Assembly (NCBI GenBank): GCA_032717465.1
Contig: CM064655.1
Location: 14,110,152-14,174,151, forward strand
Length of the DNA stretch: 64,000 nucleotides
Direction of reading: 5' to 3'
DNA from: Coenobita brevimanus
Taxonomy: Eukaryota > Arthropoda > Malacostraca > Decapoda > Coenobitidae
In this document: positions 24,040 to 35,500 of the stretch, one piece after another
How the letters are laid out: each line of letters begins with the position of its first letter
Numbering within the stretch: position 1 is the stretch's first letter
Program-made: the position numbers and the translations under genes
Notes under the pieces: generated by a model
Databases searched by the model: none
What the model was told of the DNA's origin: nothing
The model's input: only the letters and a program-made list of their open reading frames with translations

Positions 24040-24547
24040 AATCCTCATTTATCACGGCATGTACGTTCCGCCAAAACCTCGCAAAATGCAAAACGTTGAA
24101 TTGTGAAGTTAAGAATCAATGGGAAAAATAGAGGAGTGTTCCAGTGGGACATGTACCTACCCTATCATAAAGTACTATAACACCAAACAGGCCCTACCCA
24201 AAATTAAATGGAGAGTGTTTACTGGTGTTAAAACAGCGTAACACAATACACATGTACAGACGTCGGAATAAGTTCGTTTCCTTTTCCGTAGACTAAAGCA
24301 TTTGTAACACTGCTCGATGGAGAGATATCCCCTCCTCCTCCCTTCCTCATAGTCCCACACTCCCACCCGACCCCCCTACTTTTCTCTCCGATCCCATAAC
24401 CCCACCTGGTACCCTCCATACTCTCGCTCACACCAGCTAGGGGTTTCTGTACTTCAAGCACCTCACTAATTATGTGTAGTCTGAACAACTAATAAAGGAA
24501 TAGTACAGTTTATATCATAAACTAAGTTAGGAAAAGGTTTACTACAC

Positions 24548-24550
<3 letters not shown>
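24035..24550. mobile_element. T18: Tigger-like end joined to a shared ~295-bp segment
   Basis: It begins TAGTAAATCCTCATTTATC, resembling the end of T19 (reverse complement CAGTAAGTCCTCAT). From about 24256 to 24550 the sequence matches the reverse complement of 50340-50640. No right TIR was found; the segment runs into the GA minisatellite. Confidence 0.5.
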
Positions 24551-24591
<41 letters not shown>

Positions 24592-24669
24592 AATCTGCTG
24601 TGATTAAATGTTGCAGCAGTACACACCCCTTTTATACACACACAGACAGACACACACCCACACACAGAA

Positions 24670-24709
<40 letters not shown>

Positions 24710-24787
24710 AATCTGCTGTGATTAAATGTTGCAGCAGTACACACCCCTTTTATACACACACAGACAGACACACACCCACACACAGAA

Positions 24788-24848
<61 letters not shown>

Positions 24849-24857
24849 GACAGAGAC

Positions 24858-24950
<93 letters not shown>

Positions 24951-25000
24951 GACAGAGAGAAATAAATCTGCTGTGATTAAATGTTGCGATAGTAGACACC

Positions 25001-25048
<48 letters not shown>
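24551..25048. repeat. (GA)n/(CAGA)n/(CA)n minisatellite
   Basis: GA and CAGA/CACACA tracts are interleaved with three copies of AATAAATCTGCTGTGATT (24588, 24706, 24961). The first two define a 118-bp unit. It ends in (CA)n at about 25002-25048. The long Arg/Glu and Ser/Leu open frames here are translation of simple repeats. Confidence 0.9.
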
Positions 25049-25051
<3 letters not shown>

Positions 25052-25100
25052 GAAACAACCGAAGAGAGCAGACGTCCCAGCCATCGCTGCTAACCTTAAG

Positions 25101-25330
25101 TCATTCATTCATTCATTGCCAGACGCCATGTATCCCAAACGGGGTGGCCAACGGCTTAGAGTTAATTGTTTTACAGGGAGGGGGACTAATCCTCCACCAA
25201 CCCCACTTGACACGTAGGGATGCCAACAGCATCTGGTGTTCCCAGGCGGTCACCCGTCCAAGTACTAACCAGACCCAACGTTGCTTAACTTCGCTGATCG
25301 GACGGGAAGCGGTTATACAAAGCAGGAATT
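25101..25330 (-). mobile_element. 5S rRNA-headed SINE with RTE-LINE-like 3' tail
   Basis: Read on the minus strand: a 5S rRNA-like head (25318-25220), a body starting CCCTACGTGTCAAGTGGGG (25219) that runs through CTCCCTGTAAAACAATTAAC, then TGGCCACCCCGTTTGGGAT and GGCGTCTGGCAAT, and a terminal (GAAT)n run (25116-25101). The last about 35 bp before the run match the 3' ends of LINEs H, K and L. The body also occurs at 38876-38965 behind a different head. 5S-headed SINEs (SINE3 class) are known in fish. Pol III would transcribe it, and the LINE machinery would copy it. Confidence 0.82.
25220..25318 (-). ncRNA. 5S rRNA-derived segment (SINE head)
   Basis: The minus strand closely resembles 5S rRNA from about position 20 to its 3' end: GTCCGATCA-CGAAGTTAAGC, AGTACTTGGA and GGTGACCGCCTGGGAAC are all present. 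The first about 20 nt of 5S are missing or diverged. The internal control region (C box around GGTGACCGCCTGG, 25240-25258) is intact, so Pol III promoter function is possible. It is fused directly to SINE body and is not a normal 5S gene with a T-run terminator. Confidence 0.85.
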
Positions 25331-25466
25331 TTGTCTGTCCTGTCTCCTAAGGTCTTGTTTTAAATTTAAAATAATGAAAGTTAATAGACTACCAAAAATG
25401 TAAAGATTTATTGGCTAGACTGTACATGAATGTTTGTAGTTTTTTTCGGTAACAGCTGTTTTGGTA

Positions 25467-28400
25467 CAGTAATCCCTCCAATATCCGGATCAATAGAGCC
25501 ATCGGTAGGTTCGGTTATTGGTTTCGTCCGGATATTGGGCCCCAGCTTATGGACTTGTACTTATGGACCCTAACTCAGAGAAACACCTATACAACTCCCT
25601 CTGGATATGCATAGCACCTATTTAAGACCCAAATCACACCAATAAGGCACATAAATGACTGAAATAAATGCAAAAGAAACATAAAATGAGGGTTTAGAAG
25701 TATGTTCATACATTAATAAACATTCTGGTACTTATGGACCCTAACCTAGCCTAACTCTGAAAAACACATTCCTACTGCACATGCATGAGGTTAGTATGGA
25801 AAAAAGTACAGTATGAAACATTCTGGTAAGTATAGTATGGAAAAAAGTACAATATGAAACATTCTGGCTACTTACAGAAAGTCCCTGGCCACCTCGATGA
25901 ATAACCGCCTCCTCTCGGACTCTGACAGTAAGAACGATTTCCTGAAGCACTTGCAGTACACTCTTCCTGAAGTCTTGCACTGAACTTAGTCAATAACACA
26001 CAGAAGTCCGTTCCCTTCACAGTGTTCACTTTAGTCCAAATAATGTTCCATTTTAATTTCGTGTTGCACATTAACTTTTCCCAATTTTTTTTTATTTTCC
26101 AAAGCCAAAACAAAGAAGGTTAGTTACGTTAAATTTTGTTTCCACTGAGTCTTTTCTCTCATTTCAAAAACCTTAACACAACACACCGTTTTTTTCACTG
26201 CACAACACTCAAAACTCCCGTGTGGTCTAGTGGAGAAGTTCTTGCTGTTTATTCACTGTCAGAGTCCGAGAGTATCACTGGCAGGCAACCAAGGGGTGCA
26301 TCGCTGGGTCGTGGTGATGGCGTACCGACTACAGAAGACTCTGAGGAAAGCCGCAAACTCACATCGAGCGATGACTCCACTGTAGCTGATGTGCTGGGCT
26401 GTGGCTCGGAGCATGAGGGCCTGTCTTGGGGAGGCAACGGAATGGAGCCAGGGCTTGGCACAGCGGGGGTCACGGGCCTGAAAAAACTGTCAATCGTTGA
26501 CTGATGCAAACCCCGACGATTCTGGCGATTGATGATGTGCTGCCGGAAAGCACGCACTTCCTCCACGAGTCCCAAGGGCCCCATCTCCCTGTCGCAGTCC
26601 GGGTGTTCCAGGTAGTCTAGGACGAACTCTAGATGTTCCCGGAGTGCGCTCAGCTTGGGGATGGCTGGAGTAGTGTCCTGCTGAGGGGAGTCCGCATCAT
26701 CGTTGCCTTCGTCGTCGGAATCTTCAAGTTCGGGACTGACACCAGCAACCGAAGACGCGATCTCGATATCAGACAACGTCTGATACCCAGGATCGCCCTC
26801 GTCGTTGTCCAACCACTCACGTACATCGTCCACATCAACAACGTCGCCGTGCGTACGTAGCCGTGCATGGAAGTCATCCACGACAAAGCCCAGAAAATCG
26901 TACTCCACATCTGTTCCGAGAAGCAGATGAGACCAACCATTTTCAAGAGTTTTCACAGGGACTTCCTTCCATGCACTAGCCCAGTTGTACAGCGCAGACT
27001 TGATGTTGTAGCGGCGAAGGTTTTCCAAAGTCCGCTTGCCTCGAGTGTCACGTCCTTCCCTGCGCTCGTCCTCGTCTTCGAGAACAACCATCACCTCGTC
27101 CAGGAACTTCCGACGGTACAGGCGCTTTGTTGCCACGATCACTCCTTGGTCCATGGGTTGAATGAGAGCAGTCGTATTAGGTGGCAGAAACGTGCACCTA
27201 ATACGGCCATTCTCAGCAACCAAGTCCTTGTCGCACGGGTGGGCAGGTGCATTGTCGAGCAGAAGGAGAGCCTTTACCTGGTCGCGAGGGATTCCCAGTG
27301 TCTTCGTCTGGTACTGGATGACCTCCTTGACGAAGTGACGGTGAAAGCAGTCTTTGAAAATCACAGCTGCGAACCATGCTTTCAAAGAATGGTACCATAC
27401 GACAGGAAGGACATCCATCACCCCACGAAGGCACCGAGGCTGCTTTGCACGGCCAACAACAACGGGCTTAAGCCGGTGCATGTCGTTAGCACTGGCACAA
27501 CACAAAGCAGATATCCGTTCCTTAGAAAGCTTGCGGCCAGGTACACGCTTCTCCGTCTCATCGGCTAGAGTGTTCGTTGGCAGCGAGCGATAGAATAGGC
27601 CAGTTTCGTCTGCGTTATAGACTTGACCGAGAGTGAGGCCCTCCCTGTCGATCAAGCCTTTCGCCTTGTGCCGAAACTCGTCAACTCCATCCTCGTTAGC
27701 GTCCAATGCTTCGCCATGTGCTTTACGGTTAGTAAGGCCATGTCGCAACTTGAACGCGAAGAGCCAACCCTCGGATGCCTTGAAGTCTAGGGCGTCGTGA
27801 AGCCTTGCAAACTTCTCAGCAGCAGCCTTCAGCTCCGTTCCACGTACCATCACACCAGCTGCACGTTGCTGTCGGTACCAAATCAACGTGGATAGGTCGA
27901 TTTCTGCAAACTTGGGGGTAAACATAACCTTCCATTCCACGCTGCGTTTGCTTCTCGATGAGAAGTCAGCCGTGTACTGCATGAGTTTGTCTCGGGAACG
28001 TTTGGTATCCAACAAAGTCGACCGGGCCAGGTTAAATTCGCGGAGAAAGCATGAAGAAGACCAACCCGCATCAACTTTCTCCAATACCTCCCTCTTCTTT
28101 TCCAGAGTCAACACCACTCTCTTCCTTTTCTCAGGTGGCGGGGCCATCATCACACACACAAAGAGGAGGGCCGAGAGCAGCAGGAGGCCTTACAGCAAGT
28201 ACGGCACCACCACAAAAGCGAGCATGTGGGCAGCCATTGCGAAGAACGTAGGTCCAGTCGCGGTGAGAGACAGGCGGGAAGTGGGGAGGATGCAGCGGCG
28301 CTCTATCGGACGTCGGAGGAATGACAAACCAAAACAATGCCCTCCCGCGGCGCGCGCGACAAGTTCAAATTAAGGACGGCAAAAAATCGATTTTTTTTTT

Positions 28401-28513
28401 TTAAATTTTTTTGGGTTTTCGGACCATTTTGGGAATGTTGGATCCCAGGACGATAAGGTCCGGGTAGTGGGGATGTTCGGTTATTGGGCGTCCGGATATT
28501 AGAGTGATTACTG
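25467..28513 (-). mobile_element. T6: apparently intact autonomous pogo/Tigger transposon
   Basis: 3047 bp. The ends share CAGTAATC-CTC-AATATCCGGA in inverted orientation, with TA on both sides (25465-25466, 28514-28515). It contains one long uninterrupted transposase gene on the minus strand. T1, T5, T8 and T14 share its ends and subterminal text (for example GCATAGCACCTATTTAAGACC), so T6 is the likely source of their transposase. It lies immediately upstream of LINE J ORF1 and may be inserted in that leader. Confidence 0.93.
26249..28150 (-). CDS. Tigger/pogo transposase, 633 aa, apparently intact
   Basis: Translation from the first ATG (28150; a second follows at once at 28147) is open for 633 codons. 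KRKRVVLTLEKKREVLEKV opens the CENP-B-N helix-turn-helix (residues about 8-60), and a second DNA-binding domain spans about 80-150. The DDE core has YNADETGLFY (Asp181), LLLDNAPAHP (Asp299) and LIQPMDQGVI (Asp334), with 34 residues between the last two. After the core come DVEYDFLGF (FxGF at 419-422), acidic stretches, HQSTIDSFF (a canonical PIP-box pattern, Gln550 to Phe557), a Ser/Pro-rich segment and a final SDSDSE. It should bind its TIRs and insert at TA in the nucleus. All three catalytic acids are present. Function is untested. Confidence 0.93.
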   Translation of the reverse strand: MMAPPPEKRKRVVLTLEKKREVLEKVDAGWSSSCFLREFNLARSTLLDTKRSRDKLMQYTADFSSRSKRSVEWKVMFTPKFAEIDLSTLIWYRQQRAAGVMVRGTELKAAAEKFARLHDALDFKASEGWLFAFKLRHGLTNRKAHGEALDANEDGVDEFRHKAKGLIDREGLTLGQVYNADETGLFYRSLPTNTLADETEKRVPGRKLSKERISALCCASANDMHRLKPVVVGRAKQPRCLRGVMDVLPVVWYHSLKAWFAAVIFKDCFHRHFVKEVIQYQTKTLGIPRDQVKALLLLDNAPAHPCDKDLVAENGRIRCTFLPPNTTALIQPMDQGVIVATKRLYRRKFLDEVMVVLEDEDERREGRDTRGKRTLENLRRYNIKSALYNWASAWKEVPVKTLENGWSHLLLGTDVEYDFLGFVVDDFHARLRTHGDVVDVDDVREWLDNDEGDPGYQTLSDIEIASSVAGVSPELEDSDDEGNDDADSPQQDTTPAIPKLSALREHLEFVLDYLEHPDCDREMGPLGLVEEVRAFRQHIINRQNRRGLHQSTIDSFFRPVTPAVPSPGSIPLPPQDRPSCSEPQPSTSATVESSLDVSLRLSSESSVVGTPSPRPSDAPLGCLPVILSDSDSE

Positions 28514-28531
28514 TATTTAACCAAAATCAAA

Positions 28532-29341
28532 CATGGCCGAAAATGTAAACAATGAGGGACTAGAATTTCAAGGATTTGATGCAAATACCAATGTCATGGA
28601 CCTGGTTAAACATTAATTATGAGGATTAGTGAACTTGAAAAGAAAGTAGAGAATCTAGTGATAAACGATGTGTCTGTAAATACGGAAACTACCATACAGA
28701 GTCTGATCCAATCCAATGAAACAGCGAATGAAGAGATTAGGAATTTGAAGTGGGAAAATGTTGAATTGAGGAGGAAACTAGAAGAGAGTACTAATAAAAT
28801 GGAGAAGGTGAGTAATGTATTAGAAGAACATAAGGCAAAGTGGGCACATGTAGAAGAAGAACAGAAAGAAGTGGTCAGCTTAAGAGAGATCATCCAGGAA
28901 GAAAGGGAAATGAACAAGAAAGAAATGGAAGAAAATGTAGTGAAAATACTGAAGAAAAAAGAGAAAATAGTGAGAGAAACTGTAGAATGGAGCAGATGTG
29001 TGGTAGTATTTGGAAACAGGGAAGAGGAAGAAAAGGTTAGGTTCGTAAGACTCGAGAGAGACACGAACCTGGTGAGAGGAATATTAGGCAAGATTGACCC
29101 CGAAAGAGACAAGTGGGTAAAAGAAATTGAGGAAGTAAGGAGGATAGGGCCTTATAAGAAAGGGGGAACAGGACCAATGAGAGTCAAGTTTACATCAGAA
29201 AGTGTAATAAATGAGATACTTAAAGTGACCTGGAAATTAAGCAAACAGGCGGGGATGGAAAATATTATAATAAGAAAAGATCTGAATGAAGAAGAAAGAA
29301 GTTTTAAAATCATTAAAGGAAGAAGTAAAGGAAAAAAATAA
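28532..29341 (+). pseudogene. LINE J ORF1 (coiled-coil RNA-binding protein), one frameshift
   Basis: It begins ATGGCCGAAAATG and codes an acidic N-terminus with EGLEFQGFD. The first frame stops after 28 residues (TAA near 28613). A one-base shift continues into a 240-codon open stretch from 28619: heptad-rich coiled coil (about residues 1-115 of that stretch), then SRCVVVFGNREEEE, which looks like the first strand of an RRM, and a basic C-terminus. Such ORF1 proteins coat LINE RNA. The lone frameshift is the only defect I see. Confidence 0.75.
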
Positions 29342-29374
29342 TAAGAGGACAGAGGAAGAATGTAATACTTTTTT

Positions 29375-32356
29375 TTGGAGAGTATTGGATATGAAAGTAA
29401 GGAAATGGTATTTAAGGAAATAGAAATGAAGGAAACTAAGAGGGATGGTTGTGAAAGATCAGAAATGGAGGAAGTGGTATGGACAGAGAGTAGGAGAGAA
29501 GAGGGTATTAAAAACGTCAAAAATAATTTGAAGGTGATATATACTAATGTTGATGATTTCAAATCGACAAGGATCGAAATTAACGATTTCTTGAGAGAAC
29601 ATGAACCTGATGTCATGTGCTTTGTAGAGACCAAATTAAGAGAAGATATTGATGTTCATTTGGGAGATGGTAAATACAAACTGTGGAGAAAAGACAGAAA
29701 AGAAAAAAAGGGAGGAGGAGTGATGATAGCAGTGAAGAACAACATAAATGTAGATACTGTGGAAATGGGAGAAGGCAGGGCTGAAGTGATATATATGAAA
29801 TTAGAAACTGGAGAGAATGTTGAGAGAGATATGGCGGTAGTGTATGTTCCCCCAAAGACGAGAGCATGGAAGGATGACAAATACCATGAGATGTTGTCAG
29901 ATATGGCTAGCTATTTGCAAAAAATAATTGAGAAAAGCAATAATATAATTTTGGTGGGTGACTTTAATTGTAAAGAGGTGAACTGGGAGGAATGGTACTT
30001 GGGAGACGGCGAGGATTTGTGGGGCCCTATGTTATTAAGTATAATAATGAATAATGTGATGACGCAATGGGTCAAAGAAGAGACACGGTTTCGAGGTGAG
30101 GACACACCAGCAAGGTTAGATTTACTGTTCACCAAAGAACCCGATGTAATAGAATCATTGGAATATCTTTGTCCTTTGGGAAAAAGTGATCACGTGGTCA
30201 TTGAGTTCCAGATGTTAATAGGAAAAGTCGAGCCAAGAGACGAGCTTCATAGACAGGGAAGATACAACTTTGGGAAAGCAAATTTTACAGGATTGAGAAA
30301 CTTTTTTGAAAATGCGGATTGGAGAAAATTCAGAGAAACAAGAGAGATACAGAGGAAGTGGGATATCTTTCTAGACCTCTATAATTTGGGAGTGGAAAAA
30401 TTTGTACCAAGAGTAAGAGGGAAAGAAACCAAGAAAAAGGAGTGGTTTAATAGAAGGTGTATGATAGCAAAAAAAGAGAGAGATAAGGCGTGGAACAATT
30501 GGGGAAAGAGAGGTAACAACAGAACAAAGGAAGAATATAAAAGAATTTGAAATGAATACACAAGAATACATAGAGAAGAAGAAAGGAATTTTGAAAAAGG
30601 TATAATTGACAAATGCAAGGATGAACCCAAACTGTTTTATAGATTTGTTAATGGCAAACTGAAACAAAAGGAAAGAATCACCAAACTGAAAGTAGAAGGA
30701 GAGGTCTTTAAGGATGCGACAATGCAAGCAGAAATAATGAACAAACGTTTCCAGTCAGTTTTCACTAAAGAAAAGGAGTTTGTGGAAGGGGAGGGAGTGA
30801 TTAGAAATGTTCCGGTGATGAAAGATATAAAAGTGGAGGTACAAGAAGTGTATAAATTACTGGAAACTCAAGTTGTAAGGAAAGCCCCAGGACCTGATGG
30901 AATTTCTAATTGGGTACTGAAGGAGTGCAGAGAACAACTGGCGGATAAAATTCACAGCTTAATCGTATGCTCACTGGAAGAGGGGAAAGTGCCACAAGAA
31001 TGGAAGAGGGCAAATGTGGTACCAATTTACAAGGGAGGAAACAGGGAAGAACCCCTGAATTATAGACCAGTGTCTCTAACCAGCATGGTCGCAAAATTGT
31101 GTGAGAGAATCCTGAAAGACAGATGGATAAAATATCTGGAAGAGATGAATATTTTGGCTGAATGTCAGTTTGGATTCAGAAGTGGAAGGTCATGTGTTTC
31201 CAACTTGTTGAGCTTTTACTCAAGAGCGATTGATGTGGTACAGGAGAGAGATGGTTAGGTGGATTGTGTGTACTTAGACTTAGAGAAGGCCTTTGACAAG
31301 GTACCTCATAAGAGACTAATGTGGAAACTAGAATATATAGCAGGACTAAAGGGGAAACTTCTGGAATGGATGAGAGACTTTTTGAGAGACAGACAAATGA
31401 GGACAGTAATAAAGGAAAAGATGTCTGGATGGAGGGAAGTAACAAGTGGAGTCCCTCAAGGCTCAGTGTTGGCGCCAGTAATGTTCCTGATTTACGTAAA
31501 TGATATGGTAGATGGAGTGAACAGTTATGCAAGTCTGTTTGCTGATGATGTAAAGATCCTGAGGAAGATAGAGGTTGAGGAGGATTGTAAAATATTGCAG
31601 GAGGATTTGGATAGGATACACAATTGGAGCCAGACGTGGGAAATGAAATTTAATGTAAAGAAATGTAAAATATTGGAAATGGGTAAAAGTACCAGGAGAC
31701 CATCACTGAATTATTTTTTGGGTAATGAATTAATCACAAAAAGGAGAGAAGAGAAAGATTTGGGAGTGCTGGTCCAAGATAGTTTGTCACCAGAAAAGCA
31801 CATCAACAAGATAGTTGGAGAGACTTATAAACTCTTGACTAACATAAGAGTAGCATTTCATTATATGGATGAGGAAATGATGAAAAAATTCATAGTGGCC
31901 ATGATCCGCCCTAGGTTAGAATATGCAGCGGTAGTGTGGTCCCCATACAAAAAGAAAGATATAAACAAGATTGAGAGAATACAAAGAACAGCAACCAAGA
32001 TGGTCCCCAGTCTGACAGACCTGTCATACAGAGAAAGGCTGGAAAAACTGGATTTGCCTTTGTCAGAGGAAAGGAGAAAGAGGGGAGACATGACTGCGGT
32101 GTTCAGGACCATGGTGGGAGTAGATAAATTTGACAAAGAAGATCTGTTTGTATGGGATAAGAGAGCAACAAGGGGACACGGAAGGAAACTGAAAAAGTCA
32201 AGCTGCTTGAAGGATATCAAGAAATATAGCTTTCCTTACAGAAGTATAGACTTATGGAACAGCCTGGACAAAGAGATCGTCCAGTCTAAAAACTTAAACG
32301 AGTTTAAAGCTAAATCCGACTTATTGAGAAACAGCGACGGAAACCCACGAGCATAG
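29375..32356 (+). pseudogene. LINE J ORF2 endonuclease/reverse transcriptase, two stops
   Basis: One frame runs 994 codons with only a TGA at 30548 and a TAG at 31256. The endonuclease has VMCFVETKLRED, GGGVMIAVKNN, IILVGDFNCKEVNW and GKSDHVVIEFQ. RT blocks are RKAPGPDGISNWVLKE, NYRPVSLTSMVAK, FGFRSGRSCVSN, VYLDLEKAFDKVPHKRL, TSGVPQGSVLAP and SLFADDVKIL (catalytic). The C-terminal block RPRLEYAAVVWSP follows. The TAG replaces a Leu codon (TTG in the second copy). The TGA in KEEYKRI-NEYTR is shared by both copies. The track opens at a TTG; the first in-frame ATG is 29405. Confidence 0.9.
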
Positions 32357-32554
32357 TACATTCCGTGTATATCACAATTAGGTATATTAGGTAAATACTT
32401 AAATATTTGGAATGACTTAGACAAAGAGGTGGTGCATGAGAAAAACATTCATGTGTGTAAAAGTAGACTTGATAAATGTAGATATGGAGACAGGACAACA
32501 CGAGCATTGCTCAGTTCCTGTATACTACAAATAGGTAAATACAAATAGGTAAAT

Positions 32555-32586
<32 letters not shown>

Positions 32587-32587
32587 A

Positions 32588-35500
32588 CTATATACTTACG
32601 TTGATGATTTAATATCGGCAAGCCTTGAAATTAACGTTTTCTTGAGGAAACATGAACCTGATGTCATGTGCTATGCAGAGACCAGGTTATGGGAAGATAT
32701 TGATGTTCATTTGGGAGATGGTAAATACAAACTGTGGAGAAAAGACAGAAAAGAAAAAAATGGGAGGAGTGATGACAGCAGTGAAGAACAACATAAACGT
32801 AGATACTGTGGAAATGGGAGAAGGCAGGGCTGAAGTGATAAATATGAAATTAGAAACTGGAGAGAATAGCAAGAAAGATATGGCAGCAGTGTATGTTCCC
32901 CCTAAGACAAGAGCATGGAATGATGACGAATACCAGGAGATATTGTCAGATATGGCCAGTTATTTACAAAAAATAATTGAGAATGCAGCAATATAATTTT
33001 GGTGGGTGACTTTAATTGTAAAGAGGTGAACCAGGAGGAATGGGACTCAGGAGGCAGCGAAGATTCGTGGGGCACTATATTATTAAATATAATAATGAAT
33101 AATGTGATGACGCAATGGGTCAAAGAAGAGTCACGGTTCCGAGGTGAGGACACACCAGCAAGGTTAAACTTACTGTTTACCAAAGAACCCGATGTAATAG
33201 AATCATTGAAATATTTCTGTCCTATAGGAAAAAGTGATCATGTGGTTACTGAGTTCCAGATGATAATAGGGAACGTCGAGCCAAGAGACGAGCTTCATAG
33301 ACAGGGAAGATACAATTTTGGAAAAGCAAATTTTACAGGACTGAGAAATTTTTTTGAAAATGCGGATTGGAGAAAATTCAGAGAAACAAGAGAGATACAG
33401 AGGAAGTGGGATAACTTTCTAGACCTCTATAATTTGGAAGTGGAAAAATTTGTACCAAGAGTAAGGGGGAAAGAAAACAGGAAAAAGGAGTAGTTTAACA
33501 GAAGGTGTATAATAGCAAAAAAAGAGAGAGATAAGGCGTGGAACAACTGGAGAAAGAGAGGTAACAACAGAGCAAAGGAAGAATATAAAAGAATTTGAAA
33601 TGAATACACAAGAATACGTAGAGAAGAAAGGAATTTTGAAAAAGGTATAATAGACAAATGGAAGGCTGAACCCAAACTGTTTTATTGATTTGTTAATGGC
33701 AAACCGAACCAAAAGGAAGGAATCACCAAACTGAAAGCAAAAGGAGAGGTCTATAAAGATGCAGCAGTGCAAGCTGAAATAATGAACAAATGTTTCCAAT
33801 CGGTTTTCACTAATGAAAAGGAGTTTGTGGAAGGGGAGGGAGTGATTAGAAATGTACCGTGATAAAAGATATAAAAGTGGAGGTACAGGATGTGTATAAA
33901 TTACTGGAAACTCAAGAATTTTTTTTTTTTATTTGTCCAACACTGGGCATAGGCTTCACAGCTTGCTTTCAAGGCCCAGTAGTCCTCCTACGTACCACAC
34001 ACCTCTACATGTCACCACTTCGGCGCTAACACCCACCGTCCATACTGAATCTAGGGCTGTCTCACACAGGACTGGTGTATTGGTATTAGCGGGGGTATTT
34101 TTACGACATGTCGCCGGGTCTTGTGGTAGATCAGTAAAGTCTGATTTTTATGAAATTCAAATCCTTAAACTGTTCCCTGCCCCAGTGGGATTTGAACCCA
34201 GGTCCGTTAGGACCACAGGCCACCTCTCACCCGACTGAGCCACCGCAAGATTTAAGGAAAGCCCCAGAACCTGATGGAATTTCTAACTGGGTACTGAAGG
34301 AATGCAGAGAACAACTGGCGGATAAAATTCACAGTCTAATCATGTGCTCTACGGAAGAGGGGAAAGTGCCACAAGAATGGAAGAGGGCAAATGTGGTACC
34401 AATTTATATGGGAGGAAACAAAGAACAACCCCTGAATTATAGACCAGTGTCTCTAACCAGCATGGTTGCAAAATTGTGCGAGAGAATCCTGAAAGACAGA
34501 TGGATAAAATAACTAGAAGAGATTAATATTTTGGCTGAATGTCAGTTTGGATTCAGAAGTGGAAGGTCATGTGTTCCAACTTGCTGAGTTTTTACTCAAG
34601 AGCGATACAGGAGAGAGACGGTTTGGTGGATTGTGTATCCTTAGACTCAGAGAAGGCCATCGACAAGGTACCTCATAGGAGACTAATGTGGAAACTAGAG
34701 TATATAGGAGGACTGAAGGGGAAACTCCTGGAATGGATGAGAGACTTTTTGAGAGACTGACAAATGAGGACAGTAATAAAGGATAGGATGTCTGGATGGA
34801 GGGAAGTAACAAGTGGAGTCCCTCAAAGCTCAGTGTTGGCACCAGTAATGTTCCTGATTTATGTAAATGATATGGTAGATGGAGTGAACAGTTATGCAAG
34901 TCTGTTTGCTGATGATGTAAAGATCTTGAGGAAGGTAGAGGTTGAGAAGGATTATAAAATGCTGCAGGAGAATCTGGATAGGATACATGATTGGAGCTGG
35001 ATGTGGGAAATGAAATTTAACATAAAGAAATGTAAAATATTGGAAATGGATAATAGTACCAGGAGGCCATCATTGAATTATTTGATGGGTAATGAATTAA
35101 TCACAAAAGCGAGAGAAGAGAAAGATTTGGAAGTGCTGGTCCAAGATAGTTTGTCACCTGAAAAACATTTGAACAAGATAGTTAGAGAGACAAATAAACT
35201 CTTGACTAACATAAGAGTAGAAATTCATTATATGGATGAGGAGATAATGAAAAAATTGATAGTGGCCATGATCCGCCCCAGGTTAGAATATGCAGTGGTA
35301 GTGTGATCCCCACACAAAAAGAAAGATATAAACAAGATTGAAAGAATACAAAGAACAGCAACCAAGATGGTCCCCAGTCTGGCAGATCTGCCATACAGCT
35401 GGAAAAGCTGGATTTGCCTTCCTTAAAAGAAAGGAGAACGAGGGGAGACATGATTGCAGTGTTCAGGACCATGATAGGAGTAGATAAAACTGACCGAAAA

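Larger units (their letters stand above)
28516..32557 (+). mobile_element. LINE J: CR1-like LINE, nearly full length
   Basis: ORF1 (28532-29341) and ORF2 (29375-32356) are followed by about 200 bp of 3' UTR ending in two copies of AAATAGGTAAATAC (32529-32556), a short-repeat tail as in CR1/L2-type LINEs, then a (CA)n run. The leader may extend left of T6, to about 25345. A second copy follows at 32588. Only a few disabling mutations are visible, so it is relatively young. Confidence 0.88.

Noticed and set aside
25220..25318. A functional 5S rRNA gene
   Set aside because: The first ~20 nt are missing or diverged, and the 3' end is fused to SINE body with no T-run terminator.
24604..25350. Long open frames rich in Arg-Glu or Ser-Leu in all directions
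   Set aside because: They are translations of (GA)n, (CAGA)n and (CA)n repeats, with no codon or domain signal.
26867..27568. 233-codon plus-strand frame inside T6
   Set aside because: Antisense shadow of the intact transposase, which has all catalytic motifs.
34251..34512. A separate gene starting from the SINE (120-codon frame at 34150-34512)
   Set aside because: The frame only joins antisense SINE sequence to the LINE J RT by chance.
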